Assembly (NCBI GenBank): GCA_022841365.1
Contig: JALHRP010000008.1
Span: forward strand, 1-64,000
DNA: 64,000 nucleotides
Reading direction: 5' to 3'
Origin: Chitinophagaceae bacterium
GTDB lineage: Bacteria; Bacteroidota; Bacteroidia; Chitinophagales; Chitinophagaceae
Below the pieces are notes generated by a model. It saw nothing but the letters and a program-made list of their open reading frames with translations. It made no database searches and was not told the DNA's origin. Made by a program: the position numbers and the translations under genes. Of this stretch, positions 34,632 through 44,348 are shown one piece after another (within the stretch, counting starts at the first letter, position 1; each line of letters starts with the position of its first letter).

Positions 34632-35933
34632 TTAATGACCATGTGCATGATGATCATGCGGATGATTTCCGTGATGATGTGTATGATGATGACCGTGTTC
34701 ATCGGCCAGTTCACCCTCCCACTTGCTCACCACACTTGTTGCAAGAGCATTTCCTACCACGTTTGTCATACTGCGGAACATATCGCAAAAGTGATCAATT
34801 GGTAAAATCAATGCCACACCTTCGGGCGGAATATTAAACATGGCGCAGGTTGCAAGTACCACAACCAGCGAAGCTCTCGGCACACCTGCAATTCCCTTAC
34901 TGGTTAACATGAGTACGAGTAACATCACCAATTGTGTTCCCAGATCGAGATGAATACCATATGCCTGTGCAATAGCCAGGCTGGCGAATGTCATATACAT
35001 CATACTGCCATCGAGGTTAAACGAATAACCGAGCGGTAATACAAATGCAACAATCCGGTCTTTACAACCAAAACGTTCCAGTTCTTCAGTGAGTTTTGGA
35101 AATACTGCTTCGCTGCTGGTTGTACTGAAAGCAATTAATAAAGGCCCCCAGATGCGTTTCAGTAACACTTTCATTCTTGCTCCAAGAATCAGATATCCAA
35201 CACCAATTAATATAAACCATAAAATGGCAATACCCAACAGGAAGTATAAAAAGTAGATGAGATAAAACTGAAAAATACCAAGCCCTTTCGCAGCAACTAC
35301 AGCGGCCAATGCACCAAATACTCCCACAGGTGCAAAGTTCATGACATAGTTCACCATTTTTAAAATGATATGCGATGCTACATCCAAAGCTTTTACCAAT
35401 GGCTTGGTATAATCGCCAATGGCAGCAGCTGCCACACCAAAGAAGATTGAGAAGACAACGATTTGCAGAATTTCATTTGTTGCCATCGCTTCAAACAAAC
35501 TCTTTGGAATAATATGCTCAACAAAATTCTGTAAAGAGAAAGAGGAGGTTTTTGTCATCAGGTCTTTTACACCTTCTGTGTCGGCCTGACTGAGATCAAT
35601 ATAGGTGCCTGGTTTAAAAATATTTACCAGTAACATACCCAATAATAAAGAAGCAAGCGATGCGGTAATAAACCAGAGCAATGCCTTACCTCCTACTCTG
35701 CCAACAGCTTTGAGATCGCCCAGTTTGGATATACCAACCACCAATGTGGTAAACACCAACGGAGCAATAATCATTTGTACAAGTCGTATGAAAATATTGC
35801 TGAGGAGTTTGATGTTTTTTGAAAAGCTTTTGATGAATTCATCCGAAGCAGACACATGTATGGCATATCCAACAACAATACCCAGTACCATTGCCCCTAA
35901 TATATAGATGGTTAAACGATTACCCTTACCCAT
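34632..35933 (-). CDS. Dicarboxylate/amino acid:cation symporter with His-rich tail
   Basis: 433 residues of the DAACS family (GltP/DctA), moving glutamate, aspartate or C4-dicarboxylates with Na+ or H+. Motifs: FIRLVQMIIAPLVFTTLV, AFSTTSSEAVFPKL for the first hairpin, LPLGYSFNLDGSMMYMTFASL, GVALILPIDHFCDMFRSMTNVVGN. About eight helices and two re-entrant loops. The last 23 residues (from DEHG) are 13 His with Gly, Asp and Pro, which normal DAACS proteins lack and which could bind Zn, Ni or Cu (inference). Confidence 0.93.
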   Translation of the reverse strand: MGKGNRLTIYILGAMVLGIVVGYAIHVSASDEFIKSFSKNIKLLSNIFIRLVQMIIAPLVFTTLVVGISKLGDLKAVGRVGGKALLWFITASLASLLLGMLLVNIFKPGTYIDLSQADTEGVKDLMTKTSSFSLQNFVEHIIPKSLFEAMATNEILQIVVFSIFFGVAAAAIGDYTKPLVKALDVASHIILKMVNYVMNFAPVGVFGALAAVVAAKGLGIFQFYLIYFLYFLLGIAILWFILIGVGYLILGARMKVLLKRIWGPLLIAFSTTSSEAVFPKLTEELERFGCKDRIVAFVLPLGYSFNLDGSMMYMTFASLAIAQAYGIHLDLGTQLVMLLVLMLTSKGIAGVPRASLVVVLATCAMFNIPPEGVALILPIDHFCDMFRSMTNVVGNALATSVVSKWEGELADEHGHHHTHHHGNHPHDHHAHGH

Positions 35934-36084
35934 GTAATAAATTTAATGTGCCGCAATATACAGATTCGGGTTTGAAAGCGTACTTCGGCTCACCGTTAAT
36001 AAATCTTTTGGCTCTATTTTAGAATAAATCTCTATTTTTCCAGCTTATTATTGTTAGTCTACTAAAATCTATAACCAATCAAGT

Positions 36085-37623
36085 ATGAGTTTATTTGCAA
36101 AAAAGCCTTTGCACCAGCTTCTGGCTCAGGCCGAAGACAGTGAAAAAGGATTGAAACGTACACTCGGTGCAGGCAATCTTGTTGCATTGGGTATTGGTGC
36201 CATTATTGGTGCCGGTTTATTTGTAAGAACGGCGGCTGCAGCCGGCCAGGCAGCAGGTCCGGGTGTTACATTATCCTTTATCGTTGCAGCGATCGGTTGT
36301 GCCTTTGCAGGTTTATGTTATGCAGAGTTTGCTGCAATGATCCCTATTGCAGGCAGTGCGTATGCCTACAGTTATACAACCATGGGAGAACTGATTGCAT
36401 GGATTATTGGCTGGGCATTGATTATGGAATATGCATTGGGTGCTGCAACAGTATCTATTGCATGGAGTGAATATTTAAACAAGCTGTTTGGAGGGGCCAT
36501 ACCATATGAATGGAGCCACTCACCTTTTGAAAGCTTTACCGATTCTGCAGGCGTTCACCATTCAGGTATTATGAATGCTCCTGCCCTTATCATTTTATTA
36601 CTTCTTACGTTACTCTTGATTAAAGGAACACAGGAAAGTGCCATTGTAAATATGATCATTGTAATTATTAAAGTAGGTATTGTGATCTTATTCATTGCAC
36701 TTGGCTGGCAGTTTATTAATCCGGCTAACCATACGCCTTACCTCATTCCTGAAGGAACTGCTCCTGTTACTGATCAGGCAGGAAAAGTAATTGCCGATTA
36801 CAGCGGATGGAACAAACACGGACTGGGCGGTGTGCTGGGTGGTGCGGCCATTGTATTTTTTGCCTTTATTGGTTTTGATGCAGTGAGTACTGCAGCACAG
36901 GAAGCAAAAAATCCAAAGAGAGATATGCCCATTGGTATCCTCGGTTCATTAGTGGTTTGTACTATCCTGTATATTTTGTTTGGACACGTATTAACCGGTG
37001 TAGCCAACTGGAAAGATTTTGTTGATCCTGAAAAAGGTCGTGAAGCATCTGTTGCTTATGCCATTTCACAATACATGACCGGATATGGATGGCTTGCACA
37101 GGCTGTTACTGTTGCTATTTTGGCGGGTTTCTCTTCTGTAATTTTAGTGATGCTAATGGGACAGAGCCGTATTTTTTATACCATGAGTAACGATGGATTA
37201 ATTCCAAAAGCATTTGGCGAATTACATCCGAAATATAAAACGCCGTACAAAGCCAACTGGATCCTGTTTATTTTTGTAGGACTGTTTGCTGCATTTGTAC
37301 CCGGCCATGTGGCAGGCGACTTAACTTCATTTGGAACCTTGTTTGCCTTTGTGCTGGTAAGCGCAGGTGTTTGGATTTTACGTGTAAAACAACCAAATAT
37401 CGAACGTCCGTTTAAAACACCTATCTATCCGGTTGTATCTGCATTGGGTGTAATTATTTGTACAGCCATGATCATTGGCCTGGATTCACAAACCTTAAAA
37501 GTTGCATTTGCATGGATGGCTGTTGGTCTTGTTGTTTATTTCCTTTACAGCAGGCACCACAGTAAGCTGAAAAACTTCAGTGAAATATTACCGCATGCTT
37601 CTGACTTTGAGCAGAAAAAATAA
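36085..37623 (+). CDS. Amino acid permease, APC superfamily (CAT-like)
   Basis: 512 residues, about 12-14 helices. Conserved start KRTLGAGNLVALGIGAIIGAGLFV, CAFAGLCYAEFAAMIPIAGSAYAYSYTTMGE, FFAFIGFDAVSTAAQEAKNPKRDMPIGI and MLMGQSRIFYTMSNDGLIPK. These match cationic amino acid transporters of the YfnA type. Single gene with its own terminator. Confidence 0.9.
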   Translation: MSLFAKKPLHQLLAQAEDSEKGLKRTLGAGNLVALGIGAIIGAGLFVRTAAAAGQAAGPGVTLSFIVAAIGCAFAGLCYAEFAAMIPIAGSAYAYSYTTMGELIAWIIGWALIMEYALGAATVSIAWSEYLNKLFGGAIPYEWSHSPFESFTDSAGVHHSGIMNAPALIILLLLTLLLIKGTQESAIVNMIIVIIKVGIVILFIALGWQFINPANHTPYLIPEGTAPVTDQAGKVIADYSGWNKHGLGGVLGGAAIVFFAFIGFDAVSTAAQEAKNPKRDMPIGILGSLVVCTILYILFGHVLTGVANWKDFVDPEKGREASVAYAISQYMTGYGWLAQAVTVAILAGFSSVILVMLMGQSRIFYTMSNDGLIPKAFGELHPKYKTPYKANWILFIFVGLFAAFVPGHVAGDLTSFGTLFAFVLVSAGVWILRVKQPNIERPFKTPIYPVVSALGVIICTAMIIGLDSQTLKVAFAWMAVGLVVYFLYSRHHSKLKNFSEILPHASDFEQKK

Positions 37624-37637
37624 ATGATTTTCATTTT

Positions 37638-37674
37638 AAAAAAACCGCTCTGACTATTGCAGAGCGGTTTTTTG
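37638..37674 (+). terminator. Terminator of the permease gene
   Basis: AACCGCTCTG-ACTATTG-CAGAGCGGTT then TTTTTG, 20 bases after the stop. Confidence 0.9.
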
Positions 37675-37717
37675 TTTACAGGCATTCCACTAAATTTGCG
37701 ACCTAATCAGAAAAGTT

Positions 37718-38440
37718 ATGGGACGGATTTTTGAAGTTAGAAAGAGCAGCATGTTTGCCCGCTGGGATAAAATGGCAAAGAACTTTACACGCATTGGTAA
37801 AGAAATTATTATAGCTGTAAAAGCCGGCGGACCGGATCCTGCTACAAATGCTGCACTTCGCAGATGTTTTCAAAACGCCAGAAGTGTGGGTATGCCCAAA
37901 GACCGTGTGGAAGCTGCCATTAAACGGGCGCAGGGAAAAGAGCTGGTGAACTATGATGAAATTTTGTACGAAGGTTATGCACCACATGGCGTTGCCATTC
38001 TTGTTGAAACTGCAACGGATAATCATGTACGTACGGTGGCGAATGTAAAAAGTCATTTTACAAAAGGGCACGGTTCAATGGGTAACAGTGGCAGTGTAAG
38101 TTTTCAGTTTAAAAAATTAGGGGTGTTTAAACTGAAACCCGAGGGTTTAAATGCAGAAGATCTTGAACTGGAGCTGATTGATTTTGGTTTGGAAGAACTG
38201 GGTGAAAGTACCGGTGAAAATGGTGAAGAAATTTTAGTAGTGCGTTGTGCATTTACTGATTTTGGTAATATGCAAAAAGCACTGGAAGAAAAAGGCATCA
38301 CTCCTATCAGTGCAGAACTGGAATGGCTTCCTTCTACAACTGTTCCTGTTACCGACGAGCAGGCAGAAGATGTAAGTAAACTAATTGAACGCCTTGAACA
38401 GGATGAAGATGTGCAAAAGGTGTTTCATAATATGGGATAG
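37718..38440 (+). CDS. YebC/PmpR family protein
   Basis: 240 residues. Starts [23 protein letters not shown]; family motifs [64 protein letters not shown]. YebC-type proteins were annotated as transcriptional regulators; some members act in translation at proline stretches. Compared with the canonical AGHSKW start, the [15 protein letters not shown] opening is the variant found in Bacteroidota. Single gene. Confidence 0.93.
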   Translation: MGRIFEVRKSSMFARWDKMAKNFTRIGKEIIIAVKAGGPDPATNAALRRCFQNARSVGMPKDRVEAAIKRAQGKELVNYDEILYEGYAPHGVAILVETATDNHVRTVANVKSHFTKGHGSMGNSGSVSFQFKKLGVFKLKPEGLNAEDLELELIDFGLEELGESTGENGEEILVVRCAFTDFGNMQKALEEKGITPISAELEWLPSTTVPVTDEQAEDVSKLIERLEQDEDVQKVFHNMG

Positions 38441-38457
38441 TACAAGGACGAAATACA

Positions 38458-38492
38458 GAAACGGGCTGAATGAATTCAGCCCGTTTCATTTT
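38458..38492. terminator. Strong palindromic terminator between two convergent genes
   Basis: GAAACGGGCTGAA-TGAA-TTCAGCCCGTTTC, a 13-base stem, followed by ATTTTG. Lies between the YebC gene and the secreted protein gene that ends at 38499. Confidence 0.8.
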
Positions 38493-38498
38493 GCCTTC

Positions 38499-39776
38499 TT
38501 AATCGCAACCAACAAGTCCCCGCATAAATAGCTTTGCTTTTTCTGCATATTGCCTTCCCGGTTCGTTTCTGTATTGTGTATTAATCCGCTGGAAAGATTG
38601 CTGTGTACTTCTTTGTTCAGCCAGTTGCCTGTTTAAACAGGTTATTTTTTCCTGTTGCTTTTGTCTGCTGCTTGCAGAAGTTTGCTCACTCATCTCATTC
38701 ATCCGTTGTTCGGCCCTGCAAAGTTTAAGTTCGGTTTCGTAAATCATTTGCTGTATGGCATCATCATAATTCATGAGATTGGCCTGTGCCTGTTGCGTTC
38801 TTACATCCTGCATGGCATTTCCTATTCTTGCTTCCTGCAGGTTTTGCTCCTGCCGGTTTAATGATTCTTTCTGATAATTGAGCAAGGTTGTTTTCTTGCT
38901 TTGGCAGGATGGATATTTTTCAGCCTTCGTTTCCTCTCTTGCAATTTTTTCACGTTCACGCTGAATGCTCTGTTGCATTTTGGTTTCCCGCTCATCTTCC
39001 ATTACCTGATAGGATGAAGGATCAAAACAAACATTCATATCCTGTATCTCTTCAATTTTTGCATTGTAGCCGCTTGCTTCCATTTGCATAATGATGAACA
39101 GGCCTTTATCGGTGTATTGATATCCCACAGCATAACTGCCCAGAAATTTCTTTGGTGTCATGTTAATGCTTTCAGGAAATGTTTTTCCAAACAGAAACCA
39201 TACTTCAGGCCGGCCATCCACTTTATATGCCTGTGCCTTTACTTTATCATTGCAATAACTTCTACGTTCTGTTTTGCGTTTTAACGGCACACTTGAACCT
39301 GTATTGGTAAACTGGTACTCATAGGTTTCACTGTTGCCTGTTTGCACCCAATGTTCAATGGTATTTTTCTTTTTAGCGTTGAGATAAGTATACGTGTTGC
39401 CTTTTAATCCAACGACTGTTAACCGGAAGTCCGGAGCTTCCTGTTTGATATCACAAATACCAACAGCATCCGGTTTTAAAGGAGTGTATGCAATTAATCC
39501 GATTTTGGTATTGATGAACACGCATACTTCTGCAGGGCCCCTGCCTGTCATGGTTTTTATTTTTAAGATTTTATCAAAACAAAGCCGTTGACCCCTGGGA
39601 GTAATGGTTGTTGCGGTTGATGTTCCGTCAAGCACATCTGCATCGAGTATGGAATTGAGGTAAGGGCGATGTGGTGAACCCGACCATGCTGTATCTCTTC
39701 TTGTAGTATCAGGCTGTGCATTTACAACAGAGACAGCAAGTAAAAGTGCGAAAGAAAATACAATTGCTTGTTTCAT
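38499..39776 (-). CDS. Secreted protein with C-terminal coiled coil, unknown
   Basis: 425 residues with a signal peptide cut near VNAQ. Residues about 25-265 form a beta-rich domain with paired cysteines (QRLCFDKI, AEVCVFINT, VGICDIKQE, RRSYCNDK). Residues about 270-415 are a charged coiled coil rich in Gln, Glu and Arg (REREKIAREETKAEKYPSC, EQNLQEARIGNAMQD). The C-terminus is MRGLVGCD. I recognise no family. It is likely periplasmic or surface-held. Confidence 0.6.
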   Translation of the reverse strand: MKQAIVFSFALLLAVSVVNAQPDTTRRDTAWSGSPHRPYLNSILDADVLDGTSTATTITPRGQRLCFDKILKIKTMTGRGPAEVCVFINTKIGLIAYTPLKPDAVGICDIKQEAPDFRLTVVGLKGNTYTYLNAKKKNTIEHWVQTGNSETYEYQFTNTGSSVPLKRKTERRSYCNDKVKAQAYKVDGRPEVWFLFGKTFPESINMTPKKFLGSYAVGYQYTDKGLFIIMQMEASGYNAKIEEIQDMNVCFDPSSYQVMEDERETKMQQSIQREREKIAREETKAEKYPSCQSKKTTLLNYQKESLNRQEQNLQEARIGNAMQDVRTQQAQANLMNYDDAIQQMIYETELKLCRAEQRMNEMSEQTSASSRQKQQEKITCLNRQLAEQRSTQQSFQRINTQYRNEPGRQYAEKAKLFMRGLVGCD

Positions 39777-40013
39777 ATAACATCACTTTTATTTTTTTTT
39801 ATTCATTCTACCCTGCGGTTACCGGCTTTTCCTTCTGCTGTTTTATTACTTGCTATTTGCTGAGTGGCAGAACCAACAGCAAGGCTGTGTATGAAGTTCA
39901 TTAAACAGACCATGTTACAGGTAAGGAAAGAATGACTTCTGCAAATTTCTTTAAAGAACTGGAGGCTGTCAATTACCTGATGGGATAGTATAATTGATGC
40001 TGATGAGTTACAC

Positions 40014-40655
40014 TCAATCAAGCTGAATAATCTTATGGCGCAGAGCTTTTGCCACCGCTTCAGTTCCGCAGTTCACATGCAGCTTGTGGTAAATATTCTG
40101 CAGATGTTTTTTAACCGTATCAATGGAAATCATTGTTTTATCTGCAATCATTTTATAAGAGTTCCCTTTTACCAGTAATTCCAGAATTTCTTTTTCTCTT
40201 ACTGTAAGATGGAACTCTTCTTTTGCTTTATTATTTGTTCTGAAAAACTGAAATACTTTCTGTGCAACAAAGGGACTCATGGCAACACCTCCGTCCATTA
40301 AGTCCTGCAAAGACTGGATCAGCTTGAGCGGAGGAGTATTTTTCAGCATGTATCCATCAGCACCTGCACAAATACTGTCGAAGATCCGGTTATCATCATC
40401 AAACACAGTGTGCATCACCACTTTAATTTCCGGTGAATGTTCTTTGATGCGTTTTACTCCTTCAATACCACCAATGCCGGGCATATCAATATCCATGATC
40501 ACCAGTTCAGGCTTACAGGTTTCAATATCTTCCACCACCCGATCACAATTGGGATAAGAACCTGTAACAGTATAACCCGAAGCCTCGCTTAAAAGCAATT
40601 CCATTGACTGTCGCAACCTTGTATTGTCTTCATATAGAATCAAAGCGGTAGACAT
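40014..40655 (-). CDS. LuxR/NarL-type response regulator
   Basis: 213 residues. Receiver domain with the phosphoacceptor Asp55 in LVIMDIDMPGIGG, Thr in VVMHTVFDDDN and Lys in GYMLKNTPP. A C-terminal LuxR helix-turn-helix follows (LTVREKEILELLVKGNSYKM, IADKTMISIDTVKKHLQNIY). It lies 44 bases downstream of the histidine kinase gene in the same direction, and the two are the obvious pair. The 237 bases beyond its stop hold nothing I can support. Confidence 0.93.
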   Translation of the reverse strand: MSTALILYEDNTRLRQSMELLLSEASGYTVTGSYPNCDRVVEDIETCKPELVIMDIDMPGIGGIEGVKRIKEHSPEIKVVMHTVFDDDNRIFDSICAGADGYMLKNTPPLKLIQSLQDLMDGGVAMSPFVAQKVFQFFRTNNKAKEEFHLTVREKEILELLVKGNSYKMIADKTMISIDTVKKHLQNIYHKLHVNCGTEAVAKALRHKIIQLD

Positions 40656-40699
40656 TTCTGCTAAATTAAACGGTGATTGCTCAATAAACTATTACACAA

Positions 40700-42919
40700 T
40701 CAGGTAATAGGCATTGTTAACGAAACAGCAGTTCCCTCGCCGGGTGCAGATTGTATTTGCAGTGAAGCGCCCAGATCATCTGCCCGTTTCTTCATATTAT
40801 TTAAACCGTTGCCCATTGTAACCATCGAATGCTGAAAGCCCGTTCCATTATCCTGTATCAGTAGTTTAAGTACCTGCTGATTTGTTTGAACACTGATTTT
40901 TGCACTGCTGGCTTTTGAATACTTCACCAGGTTATTCACGGCTTCTTTAAAGATGAGATAAAAATTCCGCCGCTTCTCCATGGAGAAGGAAAGGTTTTCT
41001 GCAGCTTCATCAAAATTCATTTCATAGCTGATATTTTTTCCATCCATCATATCAGCTGCATATCGTTTCATGCGGATGAATAATTTCTCCAGCTCATCGT
41101 ATTTGGGATTGATGTTCCACACAATATCACTTAAGCTTTCACTGATGCGTTGAATATCTTCTCCTGCTTTATTTAAATACTCTGCAGATTTTGGAGTGTT
41201 ATTTAAATTACGCCGTGCCAGCTCTGTTAAAATATGAATATTACTCAACGATGCACCAATATCATCATGCAGGTTTTCGCTGATGTTATTCCTCATTGCC
41301 AGCAGTGAACTTTGCTGCTCCAGTTTTTTCTTGAGCTGATAGCGGTTGAAAGAAAGATAACCGAGCAGTAACAAAAGAGCAAAACCACCCAGCATTAAAT
41401 TACGGAGAAGCGTTTGATTGCTGATTTGTTTTTGCTGAAGCAGTTTTTCTTTTTCTGCAAGCTGCAGCCGTTGCTCGTTGTTTTTTGATAACAGACTTTG
41501 TTTTTCCAGTTCATCGCTTTGGAGCTGCAACTGTTGCTCCTGCAACTCTTTCGACTTTGATAACAGATCAATTTCGTTCTGTTTTTGCAACGCTTCTGCA
41601 GTATTGCCTGCAATGATGGCTTTTTGTTTTTCAATTTCCAGTTCTTTAATCCGCTGCAGGGTATGTAAACGTGTAATCTCAAAATCTTTTTTTTCTGTTT
41701 CAAATTGAGTTTGTAAGGATGCAATTCTGGTGTTGGTTTCGGAATTAATTAAACTGTCACGATACAAAATATACTTTGTGTAATAATCATAAGCAGCTGA
41801 AAAATTCTGCCGGCCTTTATAAAAGTTAGAGAGGTACAGGTACACATTACGAAGCACCGGTTTACTCCCCAATGTTTTTGCAAGCGTCTCCGATTTATTG
41901 AAATACGCAACAGCACCTGCTGAGTCTTTGAGAATATTGCTGTAAAAAGCCGCAGCAATGTATCGGTTAGCCAGCATGTTCTGATCCAGCGATTCTAAAA
42001 TAGCAATGGCTTTTTTTTCATACTCAAACGCTTCGGCATACTTGCGCTGCCTGCTCATTAACAACGACATACTGACATAACTCTGTGCAACACGGGATGG
42101 CACTGCACTCAGCTCTGCATATTTTAATCCTAATTGCTGATAGTGTATGGCCTGTGCAACAGAATCAATCCGCAGATAGGTTTGAGAAATATTATTACAG
42201 GATAGCGCCATGCCGGAAAAATTATTTGCTTTTTCTCTGATGAGCAACGATTGCTTTCCGTATTTAATCGCTTCCTGAAATTGCTCCAGTTCATAATACA
42301 ATGCAGATAAATTACTGAGTGATTGTGCAAGACCGAGATCATCATTATTTTTTTGATGCAGACGAACCGCTTTTAACAACCAGTCCACCTGTTGATCATA
42401 TAATCCGAGCAATCCTGAAAGATTACCCAAATCGTTATACACAAAAGCGGTGTAAGCACTCTGTTCTTTTTCGAACCTGATGGCCAAAGATTTTTGAAAC
42501 AACTGTTCGGCCTCCGGATATTTTTTCACCTCAATAAAATACTGGCCTAACTGAAAGTATGAGAGTGCAATTAAAAAAGTATCTTTTAACTGTTGTGCTG
42601 CACGTAATGCAACAGAATCGTGCCGGCCTAAAAGGGCATAGTCAGCTTTTCTGTATAAAATATCGGCCAGTTTCAGATTGGCATATGCCTGTCCACGTAA
42701 AAATTTTCTTGCTTCGCTTTCTGCAAGGGCCTTGTGTGTATATGCAAGTGCAGAATCGTATTGCGACTTATCTATCAGTTGATCCGCAATAGAGAGGTGG
42801 AAGAAAATTTGTATTGAATCCTGTTTGGTATAGCTTGGCTGAGACTCACCTTGATTTAAACAAAAAAACAAAGTGATTGCCGAAAGAAATAACTTTAATA
42901 GTGTTGCTTGCGGTTTCAT
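40700..42919 (-). CDS. TPR-containing sensor histidine kinase
   Basis: From the ATG at 42919 (MKPQATLLKLFLSAITLFF) it has 739 residues and a signal peptide; the ATG at 42937 adds only six residues. The outside/periplasmic part has several tetratricopeptide repeats (residues about 40-400). A long coiled coil (KDFEITRLHTLQRIKELEIE onward) leads to one membrane helix (LMLGGFALLLLLGYLSF). Then come the HisKA_3-type phosphoacceptor region (ENLHDDIGASLSNIHIL) and the ATPase with EAVNNLVKYSKASSAKI and DNGTGFQHSMVTMGNGLNNM. It senses an unknown cue and phosphorylates the adjacent LuxR regulator (inference from pairing). Confidence 0.92.
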   Translation of the reverse strand: MKPQATLLKLFLSAITLFFCLNQGESQPSYTKQDSIQIFFHLSIADQLIDKSQYDSALAYTHKALAESEARKFLRGQAYANLKLADILYRKADYALLGRHDSVALRAAQQLKDTFLIALSYFQLGQYFIEVKKYPEAEQLFQKSLAIRFEKEQSAYTAFVYNDLGNLSGLLGLYDQQVDWLLKAVRLHQKNNDDLGLAQSLSNLSALYYELEQFQEAIKYGKQSLLIREKANNFSGMALSCNNISQTYLRIDSVAQAIHYQQLGLKYAELSAVPSRVAQSYVSMSLLMSRQRKYAEAFEYEKKAIAILESLDQNMLANRYIAAAFYSNILKDSAGAVAYFNKSETLAKTLGSKPVLRNVYLYLSNFYKGRQNFSAAYDYYTKYILYRDSLINSETNTRIASLQTQFETEKKDFEITRLHTLQRIKELEIEKQKAIIAGNTAEALQKQNEIDLLSKSKELQEQQLQLQSDELEKQSLLSKNNEQRLQLAEKEKLLQQKQISNQTLLRNLMLGGFALLLLLGYLSFNRYQLKKKLEQQSSLLAMRNNISENLHDDIGASLSNIHILTELARRNLNNTPKSAEYLNKAGEDIQRISESLSDIVWNINPKYDELEKLFIRMKRYAADMMDGKNISYEMNFDEAAENLSFSMEKRRNFYLIFKEAVNNLVKYSKASSAKISVQTNQQVLKLLIQDNGTGFQHSMVTMGNGLNNMKKRADDLGASLQIQSAPGEGTAVSLTMPIT

Positions 42920-42951
42920 GCCTGATAAAAAATACAAACTTTAATCTGAAA

Positions 42952-43374
42952 ATGGAATTAAAAGGAGAGGAAAAAAAGCATGACCTGATTGTGTTATTTG
43001 ATGGTGTATGTAATCTTTGTAACAGCAGCGTTCAATTTATCATCCAGAGAGACAGGAAACATCTGTTTCGCTTTGGCTCATTACAGGGAGCCTATGGTCA
43101 GCAGGTGTTGAAACAGTTTGGCATGCACCCAACCGATTTCAATTCGTTTATTCTGTTAGAAAATGGAAAACTATACAGCAAAAGCAGCGGCGCATTGCGA
43201 ATGCTGAAACATTTGGGTGGTGGCTGGAAGCTGTTTTATGTATTTATCCTTGTTCCTGCTTTTATACGAAATGCAGTGTACAACTTTATTGCAGTGAACC
43301 GCTACAAATGGTTTGGAAAGAAAAACTCCTGCAGCATCCCAACACCGGAACAAAGGGAATTATTTTTAGACTAA
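42952..43374 (+). CDS. DCC family thiol-disulfide oxidoreductase-like protein (DUF393)
   Basis: From the ATG at 42952 (MELKGEEKKHD) it has 140 residues. The upstream in-frame start lies inside the divergent kinase gene and is less likely. The DCC motif is LIVLFDGVCNLCNSSVQF with CxxC as CNLC; then RDRKHLFRFGSLQG, and a C-terminal aromatic/hydrophobic part (YNFIAVNRYKWFGKKNSCSIP). A small cytoplasmic or membrane-associated redox protein of uncertain role. Divergent from the kinase, 32 bases apart. Confidence 0.85.
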   Translation: MELKGEEKKHDLIVLFDGVCNLCNSSVQFIIQRDRKHLFRFGSLQGAYGQQVLKQFGMHPTDFNSFILLENGKLYSKSSGALRMLKHLGGGWKLFYVFILVPAFIRNAVYNFIAVNRYKWFGKKNSCSIPTPEQRELFLD

Positions 43375-43478
43375 TTAAACCTCAGGCATCATTTGTGCTC
43401 ATAGATTAGAAATTTGTTAGATATTTGCAGGCTGGAATATCGTACCATTAAAAACGAATCGCTTAAAATCAAATAACG

Positions 43479-44348
43479 TTGAAAAAACTGCTGCAAAAAA
43501 TTATTGCTTTAGCGAATAATTTGAATTTTCTTTTTTTGATCAATGGTATTTTACTCGCCACACTTTTCCATTTTGTCATTGAATCAAAGTATGAGTCAGA
43601 ACTTTTTATTGCCATCAATAAAAACATTAAAACAGGGCTCCCTGAAATTCATACAAAGGAAACGTATGTATTAAAGGCAATGGAAATGGCGAATCAACTG
43701 CAGAAACAGAGATACGAAGTGTTCGGACAACAAAAGCTTGCAGGTTTAAAAGCCAATTTTTTCCGCCCGCCTACATTTGATCTGATGACCGCTAATGGTG
43801 CCTGCGGCAGTTATGCTACAGTGCTGGCAAGGATTTTAAAAGCAAACGATATCCCTGTAAGAATTGGACAGATGAAGGTGAATGACACATATGGCGGTCA
43901 TATTTTTGTTGAAGCAAAAACAGAAAATGGCTGGATCGTTTTAGATCCGATGTATAACCTGGTATTTAAAAAACAAAATGGTGAGCCGGCTACATTTGCT
44001 GACTTAAATAAAGATTGGCAAACGTTTAAACAACAGGTGCCACCGGATTATAATACAGCTTACAATTACAGTGGAGTAAGGTACACGAATTGGAAAAAAA
44101 TTCCGGGTATTACAACAACCATTAAATCCTTGCTGGATGCTGTAATTGGTAAGACGAAGGCCGATCAGTTTTCAGTGCGTCCATATCTGTTACGCACCTA
44201 TCATAAACTGGCCTGTATAACAGCATTTGTTCTGTTTTTTATATTCCTCCGAACAATGAGCCTGTATCGAAGAACAAAACTTTTCCCAACATCAGGTAAT
44301 ACCCTGGAAATACAATCAACATCACATGCAGCAAGCACGGCAGCTTAA
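43479..44348 (+). CDS. Transglutaminase-like membrane protein
   Basis: 289 residues from a TTG start (no ATG fits before the first helix). An N-terminal membrane helix (NFLFLINGILLATLFHFVI), then a soluble transglutaminase-like core with the Cys in ANGACGSYATVLARIL, His in GGHIFVEAKT and Asp in WIVLDPMYN, in the right order for a Cys-His-Asp triad. A second membrane helix near residue 245-265 (ITAFVLFFIFLRTMSL) precedes a short tail. It resembles lasso- or sugar-cluster transglutaminases but no such cluster is here. Its stop overlaps the convergent PhzF gene by 4 bases. Confidence 0.7.
   Translation: MKKLLQKIIALANNLNFLFLINGILLATLFHFVIESKYESELFIAINKNIKTGLPEIHTKETYVLKAMEMANQLQKQRYEVFGQQKLAGLKANFFRPPTFDLMTANGACGSYATVLARILKANDIPVRIGQMKVNDTYGGHIFVEAKTENGWIVLDPMYNLVFKKQNGEPATFADLNKDWQTFKQQVPPDYNTAYNYSGVRYTNWKKIPGITTTIKSLLDAVIGKTKADQFSVRPYLLRTYHKLACITAFVLFFIFLRTMSLYRRTKLFPTSGNTLEIQSTSHAASTAA

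Noticed and set aside
34643-34837. Rightward frame over the His-rich tail of the symporter
   Set aside because: It is the complement of the His codons (Asp/His-rich shadow) inside a clear gene.
39803-40021. 72-codon leftward frame beside the response regulator gene
   Set aside because: Overlaps the regulator stop and has no start context or protein character.
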